Assembly: GCF_000981805.1 (NCBI RefSeq)
Contig: NZ_CP011132.1
Span: forward strand, 1,612,001-1,676,000
Source: Citrobacter amalonaticus Y19
GTDB lineage: Bacteria; Pseudomonadota; Gammaproteobacteria; Enterobacterales; Enterobacteriaceae
Reading direction: 5' to 3'
Length of the DNA: 64,000 nucleotides
Below are positions 25,142 to 34,519 of this stretch, piece by piece. The notes under the pieces were generated by a model, which searched no databases, was not told the origin of the DNA, and saw only the letters and a program-made list of their open reading frames with translations. A program made the translations under genes and the position numbers. How positions within the stretch are numbered: position 1 is the first letter of the stretch; every line of letters begins with the position of its first letter.

Positions 25142-28123
25142 ATGCTGGTGAATCTGTGTGATTACAAACAGAGCGTCACGCTCATCGCAAACAGCGGCGT
25201 TCAGTTTCTCGACTTCGGGCTAACGCCGCAGGAATCGGCGCAGCATGGTCGCTTCGTGCGTAAAACAGCCAATGGCCCCCTGCTGCGTCTGGATTACGAT
25301 CTGGCAAATGATCGCTATACCCTGCCCGCGCGACCAGGCTCGCAGCCGGAAGTGGTGAAACCGGAAAGTACGCAAACGCTGCATTACTCTCTCGATGTCC
25401 TCGACGGTATCTGGCTGCCGCTGCCGTTCCTGCGCTTTAATCCGCCCCGCACCTTCGTTGAAGGGCCTGACAACTGGGCGCGCGTTCAGGTGCGAAAACT
25501 TGCCGAACCCGACAGCGCGGGCAATACCCATCGCGTCACCCTCGCGCTCGATAGCCAGTTGAGCGCGAATGCGCCCGCCGCGCTCGCGCCCGGCGAAAAC
25601 GATCTGCTGAACGGCACCCGTTTTGCGCTGGCCTGGCGCGACGATGAGATCGCAGATTTTCTCGATCAGACCTGGATTGACGGCTGGCTGCGCGAGGCGT
25701 TTCTCAACCACGTCAGTCAGCAGGAAAACCGCACTGAACAGGCTATCAGCCTGGCGCTGCGCAACTTTGAGTATCAGGCACACTGGCTGAATCTGCTGGC
25801 GCTACTGGGGGAACAGCTCGCCGTACCGGAAGTCAAACTGGTGACCCACACCCTCAGTACCCCGGCGATCCCGGTCGATTTGATTCTGGATGTCGGTAAC
25901 ACTCATACCTGCGGTGTATTGATTGAAGATCATGGCGACGCCAATGACGGTCTGCGTCAGACGGCGGAACTGCAGGTCCGATCGCTGAGCGAACCGCAGT
26001 ATCTCAACGATCCGCTGTTCACCAGTCGTCTCGAATTTTCAGAAGCCCGGTTTGGCAAACAGCATTTCTCCGTAGAAAGCGGACGTGAAGATGCCTTCAT
26101 CTGGCCGTCGATTGTGCGGGTCGGTGACGAAGCGCGTAAGCTGGCAATGCAGCGCACGGGAACGGACGGTAACAGCGGTATTTCCAGCCCGCGCCGCTAT
26201 CTGTGGGATGAAACGCCGGTGCTGCATGACTGGCGCTTCAGCCAGATGAACAGTAAAACGCAACGTGAACCGCTCGCCACCGCCTTTCCGTTGATGAACC
26301 TGATGAACGACGACGGTCAGCCGCTCTACTCACTGCCGCAGGATGACCGCCTGCCGGTGTTTTCGCCCCAGTACAGCCGCAGTACATTGATGACCCATAT
26401 GTTGTGCGAGATCCTCGCCCAGGCGCTGGGACAAATCAACAGCGTCGCGACCCGTCTGCGTCTGGGCTTTCCGGCATCGCCGCGTCAACTGCGCTCGCTG
26501 ATCCTCACGCTCCCATCCGCGATGCCCAAACAGGAACGCGAAATCTTCCGTCTGCGCATGTTCGAAGCGATCGCCATTGTCTGGAAAGCGATGGGCTGGC
26601 ACCCACAAGATGAAGATTTCAGCACGCGTAAACAGCAGGAAAAAAGCGTGGTTCCGGTGCCTGAAATTCAGATGGAGTGGGACGAGGCCAGCTGTGGTCA
26701 ACTGGTCTGGCTGTACAACGAAGCGATTTCCCACTATGCCGGACGCAGCGAAGCATTCTTCAACGCCCTCGCCCGCCCGGATCGCCTGCCGGAACCCGGA
26801 GAGACCAAAGGCCGGGCGCTGCGCGTGGCCTCAATTGATATCGGCGGCGGCACCACCGATATGGCGATCGTCCACTATCAACTGGACGATGGCGTCGGCG
26901 CCAATGTGAAAATCACGCCGCATCTGCTGTTTCGCGAGGGCTTTAAGGTCGCGGGCGACGACATGCTGCTGGATGTTATCCAGAAATGCATTTTACCGGC
27001 CCTTCAAACCCGACTGCAGCAGGCGGGAGTCACCGACGCCGCCGCCCTGCTTGCCACGCTGTTCGGCGATTCCGGACGCATCGATACCCAGGCGGTTTTA
27101 CGACAGCAGACGGCGCTACAGCTCTTTATGCCGCTCGGCCACGCGGTCCTCTCAGCATGGGAAAAGAGCGACATTAACGATCCGCTGGCCGGACTGCACG
27201 CCACTTTTGGCGATCTGCTGAACTATCGTCCGACCCGCAACGTGCTGAACTACATTCAGCAGGCTATCGATCACGCGCTGCCGTCAGGTTCGCCGACGTT
27301 TGATCTGTTTAGCGTTCCGTTACAGGTACAGTTCAGCCAGTTGCAGGAGGCGATGCTGGCCGGTCAGTTTACCCTGACTTCCCCGTTGCATGCGGTCTGT
27401 GAAGCCATTTCCCATTATTGCTGCGATGTCCTGTTGGTCACCGGCAGACCCACCTGTATCCCGGCGGTTCAGGCGCTGATCCGCCATCTGCAGCCGGTTC
27501 CGGTCAACCGTATGGTATGGATGGACAACTACCGCGTCCACGAGTGGTATCCGTTCAGTCAGCAGGGGCGCATTGGCAATCCGAAATCCACCGCCGCCGT
27601 GGGTGCGATGCTGTGCAGCCTGGCGCTGGATCTGCGTCTGCCGCGCTTTAACTTTAAAGCCGCCGATATTGGCGCCTACTCGACCGTGCGCTATCTCGGG
27701 GTGCTCGACAATACGGTGAACACGCTGCGCGAGGAAAACGTCTGGTATCAGGATATTGATCTCGATAAACCCGGCGCGAAACTCGACACCCGCCTGCACT
27801 TCCCGCTGCGCGGCAACGTTACGCTCGGTTTTCGTCAACTGGCGAACAGTCGCTGGCCTGCGACGCCGCTGTATACGCTGAGCATTAACTCAGCCGATCT
27901 GGCGAAGAATATCGCCGGCGACGGTGTGTTAAATGTGCGTCTGCAACTTCGCGGCGGCAACAAAGAGAGCGGCCCCGAGTCGTTTGTATTGAGTGATGCC
28001 TGGCTACAGGACGGCACGGCCGTGGCGGCGAATGCCCTGACCTTAAAATTGAATACCCTGGCTGACCGCCGACACAGCGGCAGCCATTACTGGATTGACA
28101 GCGGGAGCGTGTACCTGAAATGA
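25142..28123 (+). CDS. srfB: SrfB, Hsp70/actin-fold protein
   Basis: 993-residue cytoplasmic protein. Two nucleotide-binding signatures of the Hsp70/actin/sugar-kinase fold are visible: phosphate-1-like LDVGNTHTCGVLIED near residue 248 and phosphate-2 DIGGGTTDMAIVHY near 565. It is thus probably a chaperone-like ATPase with large insertions. The ATG at 25142 follows the srfA stop by four bases and gives the usual MLVNLCDY N-terminus; a GTG at 25130 in the same frame, overlapping srfA, is possible. It overlaps srfC by four bases. Confidence 0.87.
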   Translation: MLVNLCDYKQSVTLIANSGVQFLDFGLTPQESAQHGRFVRKTANGPLLRLDYDLANDRYTLPARPGSQPEVVKPESTQTLHYSLDVLDGIWLPLPFLRFNPPRTFVEGPDNWARVQVRKLAEPDSAGNTHRVTLALDSQLSANAPAALAPGENDLLNGTRFALAWRDDEIADFLDQTWIDGWLREAFLNHVSQQENRTEQAISLALRNFEYQAHWLNLLALLGEQLAVPEVKLVTHTLSTPAIPVDLILDVGNTHTCGVLIEDHGDANDGLRQTAELQVRSLSEPQYLNDPLFTSRLEFSEARFGKQHFSVESGREDAFIWPSIVRVGDEARKLAMQRTGTDGNSGISSPRRYLWDETPVLHDWRFSQMNSKTQREPLATAFPLMNLMNDDGQPLYSLPQDDRLPVFSPQYSRSTLMTHMLCEILAQALGQINSVATRLRLGFPASPRQLRSLILTLPSAMPKQEREIFRLRMFEAIAIVWKAMGWHPQDEDFSTRKQQEKSVVPVPEIQMEWDEASCGQLVWLYNEAISHYAGRSEAFFNALARPDRLPEPGETKGRALRVASIDIGGGTTDMAIVHYQLDDGVGANVKITPHLLFREGFKVAGDDMLLDVIQKCILPALQTRLQQAGVTDAAALLATLFGDSGRIDTQAVLRQQTALQLFMPLGHAVLSAWEKSDINDPLAGLHATFGDLLNYRPTRNVLNYIQQAIDHALPSGSPTFDLFSVPLQVQFSQLQEAMLAGQFTLTSPLHAVCEAISHYCCDVLLVTGRPTCIPAVQALIRHLQPVPVNRMVWMDNYRVHEWYPFSQQGRIGNPKSTAAVGAMLCSLALDLRLPRFNFKAADIGAYSTVRYLGVLDNTVNTLREENVWYQDIDLDKPGAKLDTRLHFPLRGNVTLGFRQLANSRWPATPLYTLSINSADLAKNIAGDGVLNVRLQLRGGNKESGPESFVLSDAWLQDGTAVAANALTLKLNTLADRRHSGSHYWIDSGSVYLK

Positions 28124-30270
28124 GCAAGATGTTGAATACCACTCAGGCCGCGATCGCGTGGGTTAACCGCACCCGTCAGCATGCTATGACGCTGGATGAT
28201 GAAGCCGATGCCCTGCTGGCGCAACTCAACGGCGCCGCCGCCACGGAATCCGCCCTCAATGCCGCCCGGCATGCGCGCGCCAGTATTGGGCTTTACGGCT
28301 ATTCGCAGGCGGCGAAAGCGCATCTTCTTGCCGCGCTGTGTAGCAGCGACAACGGTAAGGTCAATGTCATCACCCCGGATCGCAGCTTCGACTATTTCAG
28401 CCATCTCAACCCCGGACACGCGCCAACCAACATGGGGCTACGCTTTACGCGCCAGGCGAACCTGCCCGATGACGAGTGGCCGCTACGCCTGCGACTGGTG
28501 ACGGAAGCAGAACTGGTGCAGATCTTCATCGCCCAGGCCTGTACACAGCCGGAGTACCGGCAGGTGGAAAAAGCGATTATCGAATCGCGCATCGAGAAGT
28601 GGCAATCGCTGCGTCAGTTGCATCCCGTACAGGGGGTGACGGCACAGGAAGTGGCGACGATTGCCCGCTTCTGGCAGCGTTGTATCCCCGCATCGCAACA
28701 GCAGATTGATGACGCGCTGTGGCACCAGTTTGCCCTGCTGCTGCCGACTGTCGATCTCTCAACCCGCGCCAGCGCCTGGTCGCTGTTGTGGGGTGAGCAG
28801 CCGGAACTTACGCAGCAGTGGCTGGAACTGGCGCAGGTCCTGCAACAGACCGGTCATGCCAGCGAAGTCGCCGCGCCGCTGAGCCTGCTGGTCGATCAGT
28901 TTGGTTTACCTTCCGAAAACTTTGTCACCCAGGAATGTCTGGCCTCGCAGGAGGCACAAAGCGATGTGGTCGTCCATCCCGTCGTGGATGGCACGCTACT
29001 TAACGCTGTCAGCCTGGCCCAGGCGTCGCTGGCCCTGTTGACGCGCGAACTGGTGCTGAGCGTGGAAGATGGCGTCCTGGATAACGTCGATCTGCTGGAT
29101 ATTCCGCTCGCGCCGCTCAGCCACCCGCAGCCGCTCTGGCAGGCAAAGCTGGGCTGGCTGCTGGAGCATTACCGCCAGCAGCTTCAGCCCGATGTGCTGG
29201 TTGTCTGCAATGCCACCGCCACCCGCACGCAAACGCCGTCGACTGCCAGAACGTTACTCAACTGGGTTCACGACACGCAGCCAACGCGTGAAACTACGAT
29301 GCCTGGCGTGGTGTGGGCCATTACGCCACACGATGCGCGTTTTACTACGCAGCAGAATCTCGACGAAGCGGTCCAGCATCTGATGGGAAAACCGGGCCAG
29401 CACTGGGGCACCCTGCAGGCGCTGGACAAACACAGTCTGCTGCGATTGACTGAATGGCTGTCGCAAGCCACGTCGGCCCCACAACGTCAGGCGCGACTAC
29501 AGGCGCTGAGCGAACAGCATCAACAGCGGGTTCGTGAACTGATGCTGGCGCAACCCGCCGAAGCGCCCAGCGCGGAAGCGGTCGTCCGCCAGTTGCAACA
29601 GCAGGCGGCGCATCACGGCGATCTGCTCGCGGGTCTGTTACCGGCGGTACAGCAATTTGAAACGTTGCTGCGCGTCCAGCAACCGCGTGAAGAACAGGTC
29701 AGCGGCTTGTTCAATGACGCCATTGACCTTTTCGCGGACGTTCGTGACGCACCGCAACCGGCAGAGAACAAAGAGACGGGCTATCAGGCGCACCGCATGT
29801 GGCTCAACCATATTCGCCAGTGGAGTCGCGATGATAGTCAGGCGCAACGTTTAGGGTTAACGCCCGCTGCGTTGCGTCAGGTCGTCGACATTCTGGCGAT
29901 CGCCAGCTATCGCCTGCAACTGCCGCAGCAACTGCAACAGATCTTGCAGCGTGAAGAGGTCTGCGGCGCTCAGCTACACGCCTGTATCGCCAATTTTATA
30001 GCCTGGCTGGGTTATGCCGACGTGGCTGAGGCACAGCGCCCTGCCAGTCGGATCGCTAAAGGAACGGCGATTTTCAGCGCAGTCCAACGCCCGCCAATGG
30101 CGCGACTGACGCAACTGGAAGAGCAACCGGTGCACGCCGCCAGCCGCTATGTCTATGACTGGCTGGTTGCGCTGTATACGCGGGCAACGGAAAACAAGGG
30201 ATATCAGCATCCGCAGGATGTGACCGAAGCAGACCGAAAGGCGCTGAGCGCGTTGCTGACAACGGCCTGA
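28120..30270 (+). CDS. srfC: SrfC, large protein of the SrfABC system
   Basis: 716 residues, mostly predicted alpha-helical, with Gln/Ala-rich stretches in the C-terminal half (about 450-560). Near residues 57-70 it has GLYGYSQAAKAHLL, which sits like a P-loop (G-x4-x-K) but lacks the canonical GKS/T. A degenerate or inactive nucleotide site is possible (inference). It is annotated in Salmonella as a putative virulence effector. It starts within the srfB stop (ATGA), so the operon is translationally coupled. A weak hairpin (30277-30296) follows. Confidence 0.85.
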   Translation: MSKMLNTTQAAIAWVNRTRQHAMTLDDEADALLAQLNGAAATESALNAARHARASIGLYGYSQAAKAHLLAALCSSDNGKVNVITPDRSFDYFSHLNPGHAPTNMGLRFTRQANLPDDEWPLRLRLVTEAELVQIFIAQACTQPEYRQVEKAIIESRIEKWQSLRQLHPVQGVTAQEVATIARFWQRCIPASQQQIDDALWHQFALLLPTVDLSTRASAWSLLWGEQPELTQQWLELAQVLQQTGHASEVAAPLSLLVDQFGLPSENFVTQECLASQEAQSDVVVHPVVDGTLLNAVSLAQASLALLTRELVLSVEDGVLDNVDLLDIPLAPLSHPQPLWQAKLGWLLEHYRQQLQPDVLVVCNATATRTQTPSTARTLLNWVHDTQPTRETTMPGVVWAITPHDARFTTQQNLDEAVQHLMGKPGQHWGTLQALDKHSLLRLTEWLSQATSAPQRQARLQALSEQHQQRVRELMLAQPAEAPSAEAVVRQLQQQAAHHGDLLAGLLPAVQQFETLLRVQQPREEQVSGLFNDAIDLFADVRDAPQPAENKETGYQAHRMWLNHIRQWSRDDSQAQRLGLTPAALRQVVDILAIASYRLQLPQQLQQILQREEVCGAQLHACIANFIAWLGYADVAEAQRPASRIAKGTAIFSAVQRPPMARLTQLEEQPVHAASRYVYDWLVALYTRATENKGYQHPQDVTEADRKALSALLTTA

Positions 30271-30304
30271 GGTTTCAGCCGGAAAGGATACCGGCTGCGT
30301 CAGT

Positions 30305-30478
30305 TCAAAACAGCGAAAACAGCAGTGCGACCGGAAAACTCATTGGCCAGGTGGCCCCGACCAGAAAGGCACTCAGAAAGCGGATGCGTTTTTTATCATG
30401 CGAGAGAAACCAGGTGATCAGAAAGGCAATCGCGGCCATCACCGCGTAGAACATCAACATTTTTTGGTACAAAGACAT
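30305..30478 (-). CDS. ortT: Orphan membrane toxin OrtT
   Basis: 57-residue protein almost the same as E. coli OrtT (YdcX), with two membrane helices (about 8-26 and 35-55). OrtT is related to the GhoT toxin and damages the inner membrane under certain stresses; no dedicated antitoxin is known. The ATG at 30478 is chosen by match to the family length; the frame remains open 19 codons upstream without support. Confidence 0.93.
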   Translation of the reverse strand: MSLYQKMLMFYAVMAAIAFLITWFLSHDKKRIRFLSAFLVGATWPMSFPVALLFSLF

Positions 30479-30613
30479 GTAAGGGCATCCGGCCAGAAGA
30501 ATAAAACGCGCGCAATATGCTCCATTTCTTGACACACATCAAGTTTTATCATTTTTGATCCATCATTTTGCCGCTTTTTATGACCGCTTACGTTAAGTCC
30601 ACATTTTGTACTA

Positions 30614-30642
30614 TTGCGGATCGCGAGACAGCGAACTATATA
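30614..30642 (+). promoter_or_regulatory. Candidate sigma-70 promoter of yncL
   Basis: TTGCGG (30614-30619) and TATATA (30637-30642) with a 17-base spacer. The predicted transcript start is near 30649, about 23 bases before the yncL ATG. Confidence 0.55.
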
Positions 30643-30671
30643 CAAAGGGGCACTAACACAGGGTGGCAAAT

Positions 30672-30767
30672 ATGAATGTTTCCAGTAGAACTGTAGTGTT
30701 GATAAATCTCTTTGCTGCTGTTGGTCTTTTTGCTCTTATCTCATTGAGATTTGGCTGGTTTATCTAA
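30672..30767 (+). CDS. yncL: YncL, 31-residue single-pass membrane protein
   Basis: Small protein too short for ordinary gene finding: 31 residues, MNVSSRTVVLIN then a hydrophobic helix ending RFGWFI. It matches E. coli YncL in length and in almost every residue. A GGGTGG ribosome site lies eight bases before the ATG and a good promoter lies just upstream. It is divergent from ortT, as in K-12. Function unknown; E. coli YncL is a membrane protein induced by stress. Confidence 0.92.
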   Translation: MNVSSRTVVLINLFAAVGLFALISLRFGWFI

Positions 30768-30792
30768 ATTTTGAGTGCTTGCGGCGCAGACA

Positions 30793-30817
30793 GGCAGAGA
30801 GGAACGTTCTCTCTGCC
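30793..30817 (+). terminator. Hairpin downstream of yncL
   Basis: A 9-bp perfect stem (ggcagagag/ctctctgcc) with a 7-nt loop but no T run. It is possibly a weak terminator or a 3' stabilising stem. Confidence 0.4.
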
Positions 30818-30889
30818 TTCGGCTGACGATCCTCTCATCTCCCCGCGATAGCGTAAATGATCCTTAATGTTTACTCATTTGGGATGACG

Positions 30890-31201
30890 TCAAAGCGGCA
30901 CTTTCTCATTGACCTCAAACTGAAACACATACGGATCGGAGAGCAGCGCAAACTGTTCGTCATCGGGATAGGTCACCGCGACGTGATAATCCTCACCAGC
31001 AAAGGCTTTAATCGCCGCCAGATTGTGCCAGTACGTGGCGAGGAAGAAGTGTTCCCATTCCCCTTGCCGCTCCCGGCGAACAAATGCCCCCGCATTCCCC
31101 TCAATGCTTTGGGAATGCTTAACGCCGGTCAATGCTAAATGTGCCGCAAATCCATCGCCATGCTGCACGGGTACACAACCATGCCATGTTCTGACAATCA
31201 T
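30890..31201 (-). CDS. Antibiotic biosynthesis monooxygenase-like (ABM-fold) small protein
   Basis: 103 residues with the look of a dimeric alpha/beta-barrel ABM-domain protein: MIVRTWHG at the N-terminus, a central EHFFLATYWHNLAAIKAFAG segment typical of the family, and PYVFQFEV near the end. Relatives are oxidases, heme-degrading enzymes or proteins of unknown role; the substrate cannot be told. The ATG at 31201 has GGAG nearby and is preferred over one seven codons upstream. It lies between yncL and the patD operon terminator. Confidence 0.65.
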   Translation of the reverse strand: MIVRTWHGCVPVQHGDGFAAHLALTGVKHSQSIEGNAGAFVRRERQGEWEHFFLATYWHNLAAIKAFAGEDYHVAVTYPDDEQFALLSDPYVFQFEVNEKVPL

Positions 31202-31279
31202 ACTCACTCCATTTAAATCCATTTTTTATGAATGACTATTCACCATAACATACTCTTTTGCTCCTGGAGCACTGAGAAC

Positions 31280-31306
31280 AAAAAAGCCCTGCGCACTGGC
31301 AGGGCT
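31280..31306 (-). terminator. Terminator of the ydcSTUV-patD operon
   Basis: An 8-bp stem (agccctgc 31285-31292, gcagggct 31299-31306) followed on the minus strand by a run of T residues. It lies 27 bases past the patD stop. Confidence 0.85.
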
Positions 31307-31332
31307 CAACGGTTATCACCGGACATGGTCTG

Positions 31333-32757
31333 TCAGTGTTTCACCATGACGTGACGGATCACGGTGTAGTCCTCCAGTCCGTACAGCGACATGTCCTTAC
31401 CATAGCCGGACAGTTTTTGCCCGCCGTGCGGCATTTCGCTCACCAGCATGAAATGGGTGTTAACCCAGGTACAGCCGTATTGCAGACGCGCACTGACCCG
31501 GTGCGCGCGTCCGACATCACGCGTCCAGACCGACGAGGCGAGACCATATTGCGAATCATTGGCCCATTCCAGCACCTGTTCTTCCTCCTCGAAGACCGTC
31601 ACGCTGACCACCGGGCCGAACACTTCTCGCTGGACGATCGCATCCTCCTGCTTAGCCCCAGCCAGTAGCGTCGGGGCAAAGTAGTAACCCGGCCCTTCGA
31701 CTTTTTTTCCGCCGGTGACCACGTTGATATGTCCCAGGGCTTTGGCCTCCTCAACGGCTTTAGTGACCCGCTCCAGATGCGCCAGTGAGCTCAGCGGCCC
31801 CAGTTCGGTCGATTCGTCCTCCGGCGCGCCGGTCTTCAGGCTGGCTACGGCGGCGCCCAGTTTCTCAACCAGCGCATCGTAAACGCCCTTCTGTGCGTAG
31901 ATTCGACAGGCCGCGGTACAGTCCTGACCGGCATTGTAGAAGCCAAAGGTGCGCACGCCTTCTACCACTGCATCCACATCCGCGTCGTCGAACACAATCA
32001 CCGGCGCTTTACCGCCCAGTTCCATATGTGTGCGCTTAATCGATGGCGCGGTGTGGCTGATGATGTGTTCGCCGGTAGCGATCGAGCCGGTTAACGAGAC
32101 CATACGCACCTTCTTGTGCCCGGTCAGCGGATCGCCGACCGTTTTGCCTCTGCCAAAGAGCACATTGAGCACACCCGGCGGGAAGATATCTTTGGCGTAT
32201 TCCGCCAGTTTCAGTGCTGTCAGCGGCGTGATTTCCGAAGGTTTGATCACCACGCAGTTACCGGCCGCCAGCGCGGGGGCCAGTTTCCACGCCGCCATCA
32301 TCAGCGGATAGTTCCACGGCGCGATGGAGGCGACAACACCGACCGGATCGCGACGAATCATCGAGGTATGCCCTTCCAGATATTCACCCGCCGCCAGACC
32401 GTTCAGACAACGCGCGGCACCGGCGAAAAAGCGAAACACATCGACAATCGCCGGGATCTCGTCATTGAGCGCACAATGCAGCGGTTTGCCGCAGTTGCGC
32501 GATTCCAGTTCGGCAAAGACCTGCGCATTCTGCTCAATGACATCGGCCAGCTTCAGCAGCAGTTCACTGCGCGCCTTCGGGGTCGTCTGTCCCCATCCGC
32601 TAAACGCGCGATCGGCGGCGAGAACGGCCGCATCCACCTGAGCGGGAGACGCTTCTGCAATTTCCAGCAGCACCTCGCCAGTGGCGGGGTTATAGACGGG
32701 CTGTTTCTCACCTTCACCATTGACCAGCTCGCCGTTAATCAGTAATTGATGTTGCAT
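31333..32757 (-). CDS. patD: Gamma-aminobutyraldehyde dehydrogenase PatD
   Basis: 474-residue NAD-dependent aldehyde dehydrogenase that oxidises 4-aminobutyraldehyde (1-pyrroline) to GABA in the putrescine transaminase route. The catalytic glutamate is in MELGGKAP (about Glu246) and the nucleophilic cysteine is in [11 protein letters not shown] (about Cys280). The Rossmann region includes TGSIATG. It has the same length as E. coli PatD and is the last gene after ydcSTUV, 21 bases from ydcV; the transporter genes upstream suggest coupled uptake and use of polyamine-derived substrates. Confidence 0.95.
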   Translation of the reverse strand: MQHQLLINGELVNGEGEKQPVYNPATGEVLLEIAEASPAQVDAAVLAADRAFSGWGQTTPKARSELLLKLADVIEQNAQVFAELESRNCGKPLHCALNDEIPAIVDVFRFFAGAARCLNGLAAGEYLEGHTSMIRRDPVGVVASIAPWNYPLMMAAWKLAPALAAGNCVVIKPSEITPLTALKLAEYAKDIFPPGVLNVLFGRGKTVGDPLTGHKKVRMVSLTGSIATGEHIISHTAPSIKRTHMELGGKAPVIVFDDADVDAVVEGVRTFGFYNAGQDCTAACRIYAQKGVYDALVEKLGAAVASLKTGAPEDESTELGPLSSLAHLERVTKAVEEAKALGHINVVTGGKKVEGPGYYFAPTLLAGAKQEDAIVQREVFGPVVSVTVFEEEEQVLEWANDSQYGLASSVWTRDVGRAHRVSARLQYGCTWVNTHFMLVSEMPHGGQKLSGYGKDMSLYGLEDYTVIRHVMVKH

Positions 32758-32778
32758 AGCATTTTCCCATATCGTTGT

Positions 32779-33585
32779 TTATTTACCGTTTCCGGCGAGG
32801 CTGTCGCCTTCACGCGTGAGCCACCAGGCCCCCAGAATCGGAATGGTTGTGACCAGCATGACCAGCAGCGCCACGACGTTCGTCACCGGCACGTCGCGCG
32901 GTCGTCCTAACTGATTGAGTAACCATAGCGGCAGCGTCCTTTCGTGACCGGCAGTAAAAGTCGTGACGATGATTTCATCGAACGACAGCGCGAACGCCAG
33001 CATTCCCCCGGCCAGCAGCGCCGATCCCAGATTCGGCAGCACCACGTAGCGGAAGGTTTGCCAGCCGTTAGCGCCGAGATCCATAGACGCCTCCACCAGG
33101 CTCCAGGAAGTACGACGAAAGCGGGCTATCACGTTGTTAAACACCACCACCACACAGAACGTCGCGTGACCGACGACGATGGTGAAAAAACCCGGTTCGA
33201 GATTGACCGTCTTGAATGCGGTCAGTAACGCCAGACCGGTGACGATCCCCGGCAGGGCTATCGGTAACAGCAGCAACAGCGAGATAGCGCTTTTACCGAA
33301 GAAATCACGCCGCCAGAGCGCTGCAGCGGCAAGCGTGCCGAGCACCAGCGCAATTGCCGTCGACAATGCCGCGATTTTTAGTGACAACGTCACGGAATCC
33401 AGGATATCGCTGCGCTGTGCGGCAACGCTGAACCAGCGTAGCGTCAGCCCCTGCGGCGGAAAGCTGAACGCGGCGTCTTCGGTATTAAACGCATAGGCGG
33501 CGATGATCAGGATCGGGAAGTGCAGGAAAACCACGCCGCCCCAGGCCGCCAGTTTGAGGAAAAACGGTGCGCGCTCAGAGTGCAT
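32779..33585 (-). CDS. ydcV: ABC transporter permease YdcV
   Basis: 268-residue inner-membrane permease of the spermidine/putrescine PotC type with six hydrophobic segments. The cytoplasmic EAA loop is [22 protein letters not shown]. It is a few residues longer at the C-terminus than E. coli YdcV (264). The start overlaps the ydcU stop by 11 bases, consistent with coupled translation. Confidence 0.94.
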   Translation of the reverse strand: MHSERAPFFLKLAAWGGVVFLHFPILIIAAYAFNTEDAAFSFPPQGLTLRWFSVAAQRSDILDSVTLSLKIAALSTAIALVLGTLAAAALWRRDFFGKSAISLLLLLPIALPGIVTGLALLTAFKTVNLEPGFFTIVVGHATFCVVVVFNNVIARFRRTSWSLVEASMDLGANGWQTFRYVVLPNLGSALLAGGMLAFALSFDEIIVTTFTAGHERTLPLWLLNQLGRPRDVPVTNVVALLVMLVTTIPILGAWWLTREGDSLAGNGK

Positions 33586-34519
33586 CGAACGCTCCCAGGC
33601 GTTTCACGAACGCCAGATAAAGGGCTATCAGCACAATCGGCACCAGCGTAAACGCCGCCGCCATCGGCATGTTGCCAATCGCGCCCTGTTGGGAATAGAC
33701 CATGTTGCCGATGAAATACCCCGGCGGTCCCACGAGCTGAGGCACGATGAAATCCCCCAGCGTCAACGAGAAGGTGAAGATAGAACCGGCGGCGATACCG
33801 GGGATCGCCAGCGGCAGAACCACATAGCGGAAGGTCTGACGTGGACGCGCGCCCAGATCGGCGGACGCCTGTAATAGCGACGGCGGCAAGCGCTCCAGCG
33901 CGGCCTGAACCGGCAGGATCATAAACGGCAGCCAGATGTAGACAAACACCATAAAGCGCCCTAATCCCGACGTCGAGAGCGTGCTTCCCCCCACCGCTGG
34001 CAGCGTCAGCAGACTGGTCAGCAGCGGTTCTACGCCAAGATGAGTCAGAAACCACTGCGCTACGCCATCTTTTGCCAGCAGCAACGTCCAGGCGTAGGCC
34101 TTGACGATATAACTCGCCCACATCGGCAGCATCACCGCAATATAGAAAAACGCTTTCATCTTGCCGCGGGTATAGCGCGCCATGTACCACGCCATCGGAA
34201 ACGCCAGAATCGCGCTGGCTATCGTCACCGCAACGGCCATCGTCAGCGTGCGTAAAATGATGTCGTAGTTGGCGGGATTAAACAGCGCACGAAGATTGGC
34301 AAGCGTCAGATCCGGCGTCACCGACATGGTGAAGTCGTCGAAGGTGTAAAACCCCTGCCACAGCAGCGTCAGCAGCGAGCCGAAGTAGACAATGCCAAAC
34401 CACATCAGCGGGCCAAGCAGCAGCAAAAACAGCCCCAGACCGGGATGTCGCCAGAAAAAGCCGGTGAGCTTACTCAGACCGCCGGGCCGTGAAGGCGTAG
34501 AGAGCACGTTCATTGCCAT
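33575..34519 (-). CDS. ydcU: ABC transporter permease YdcU
   Basis: 314-residue permease of the PotB type, with six membrane segments and EAA loop [21 protein letters not shown]. It pairs with YdcV. Two ATGs (34519 and 34513) are possible; the first directly follows the ydcT stop, within range of GGAGAGG. E. coli YdcU is 313 residues. Confidence 0.94.
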   Translation of the reverse strand: MAMNVLSTPSRPGGLSKLTGFFWRHPGLGLFLLLLGPLMWFGIVYFGSLLTLLWQGFYTFDDFTMSVTPDLTLANLRALFNPANYDIILRTLTMAVAVTIASAILAFPMAWYMARYTRGKMKAFFYIAVMLPMWASYIVKAYAWTLLLAKDGVAQWFLTHLGVEPLLTSLLTLPAVGGSTLSTSGLGRFMVFVYIWLPFMILPVQAALERLPPSLLQASADLGARPRQTFRYVVLPLAIPGIAAGSIFTFSLTLGDFIVPQLVGPPGYFIGNMVYSQQGAIGNMPMAAAFTLVPIVLIALYLAFVKRLGAFDAL

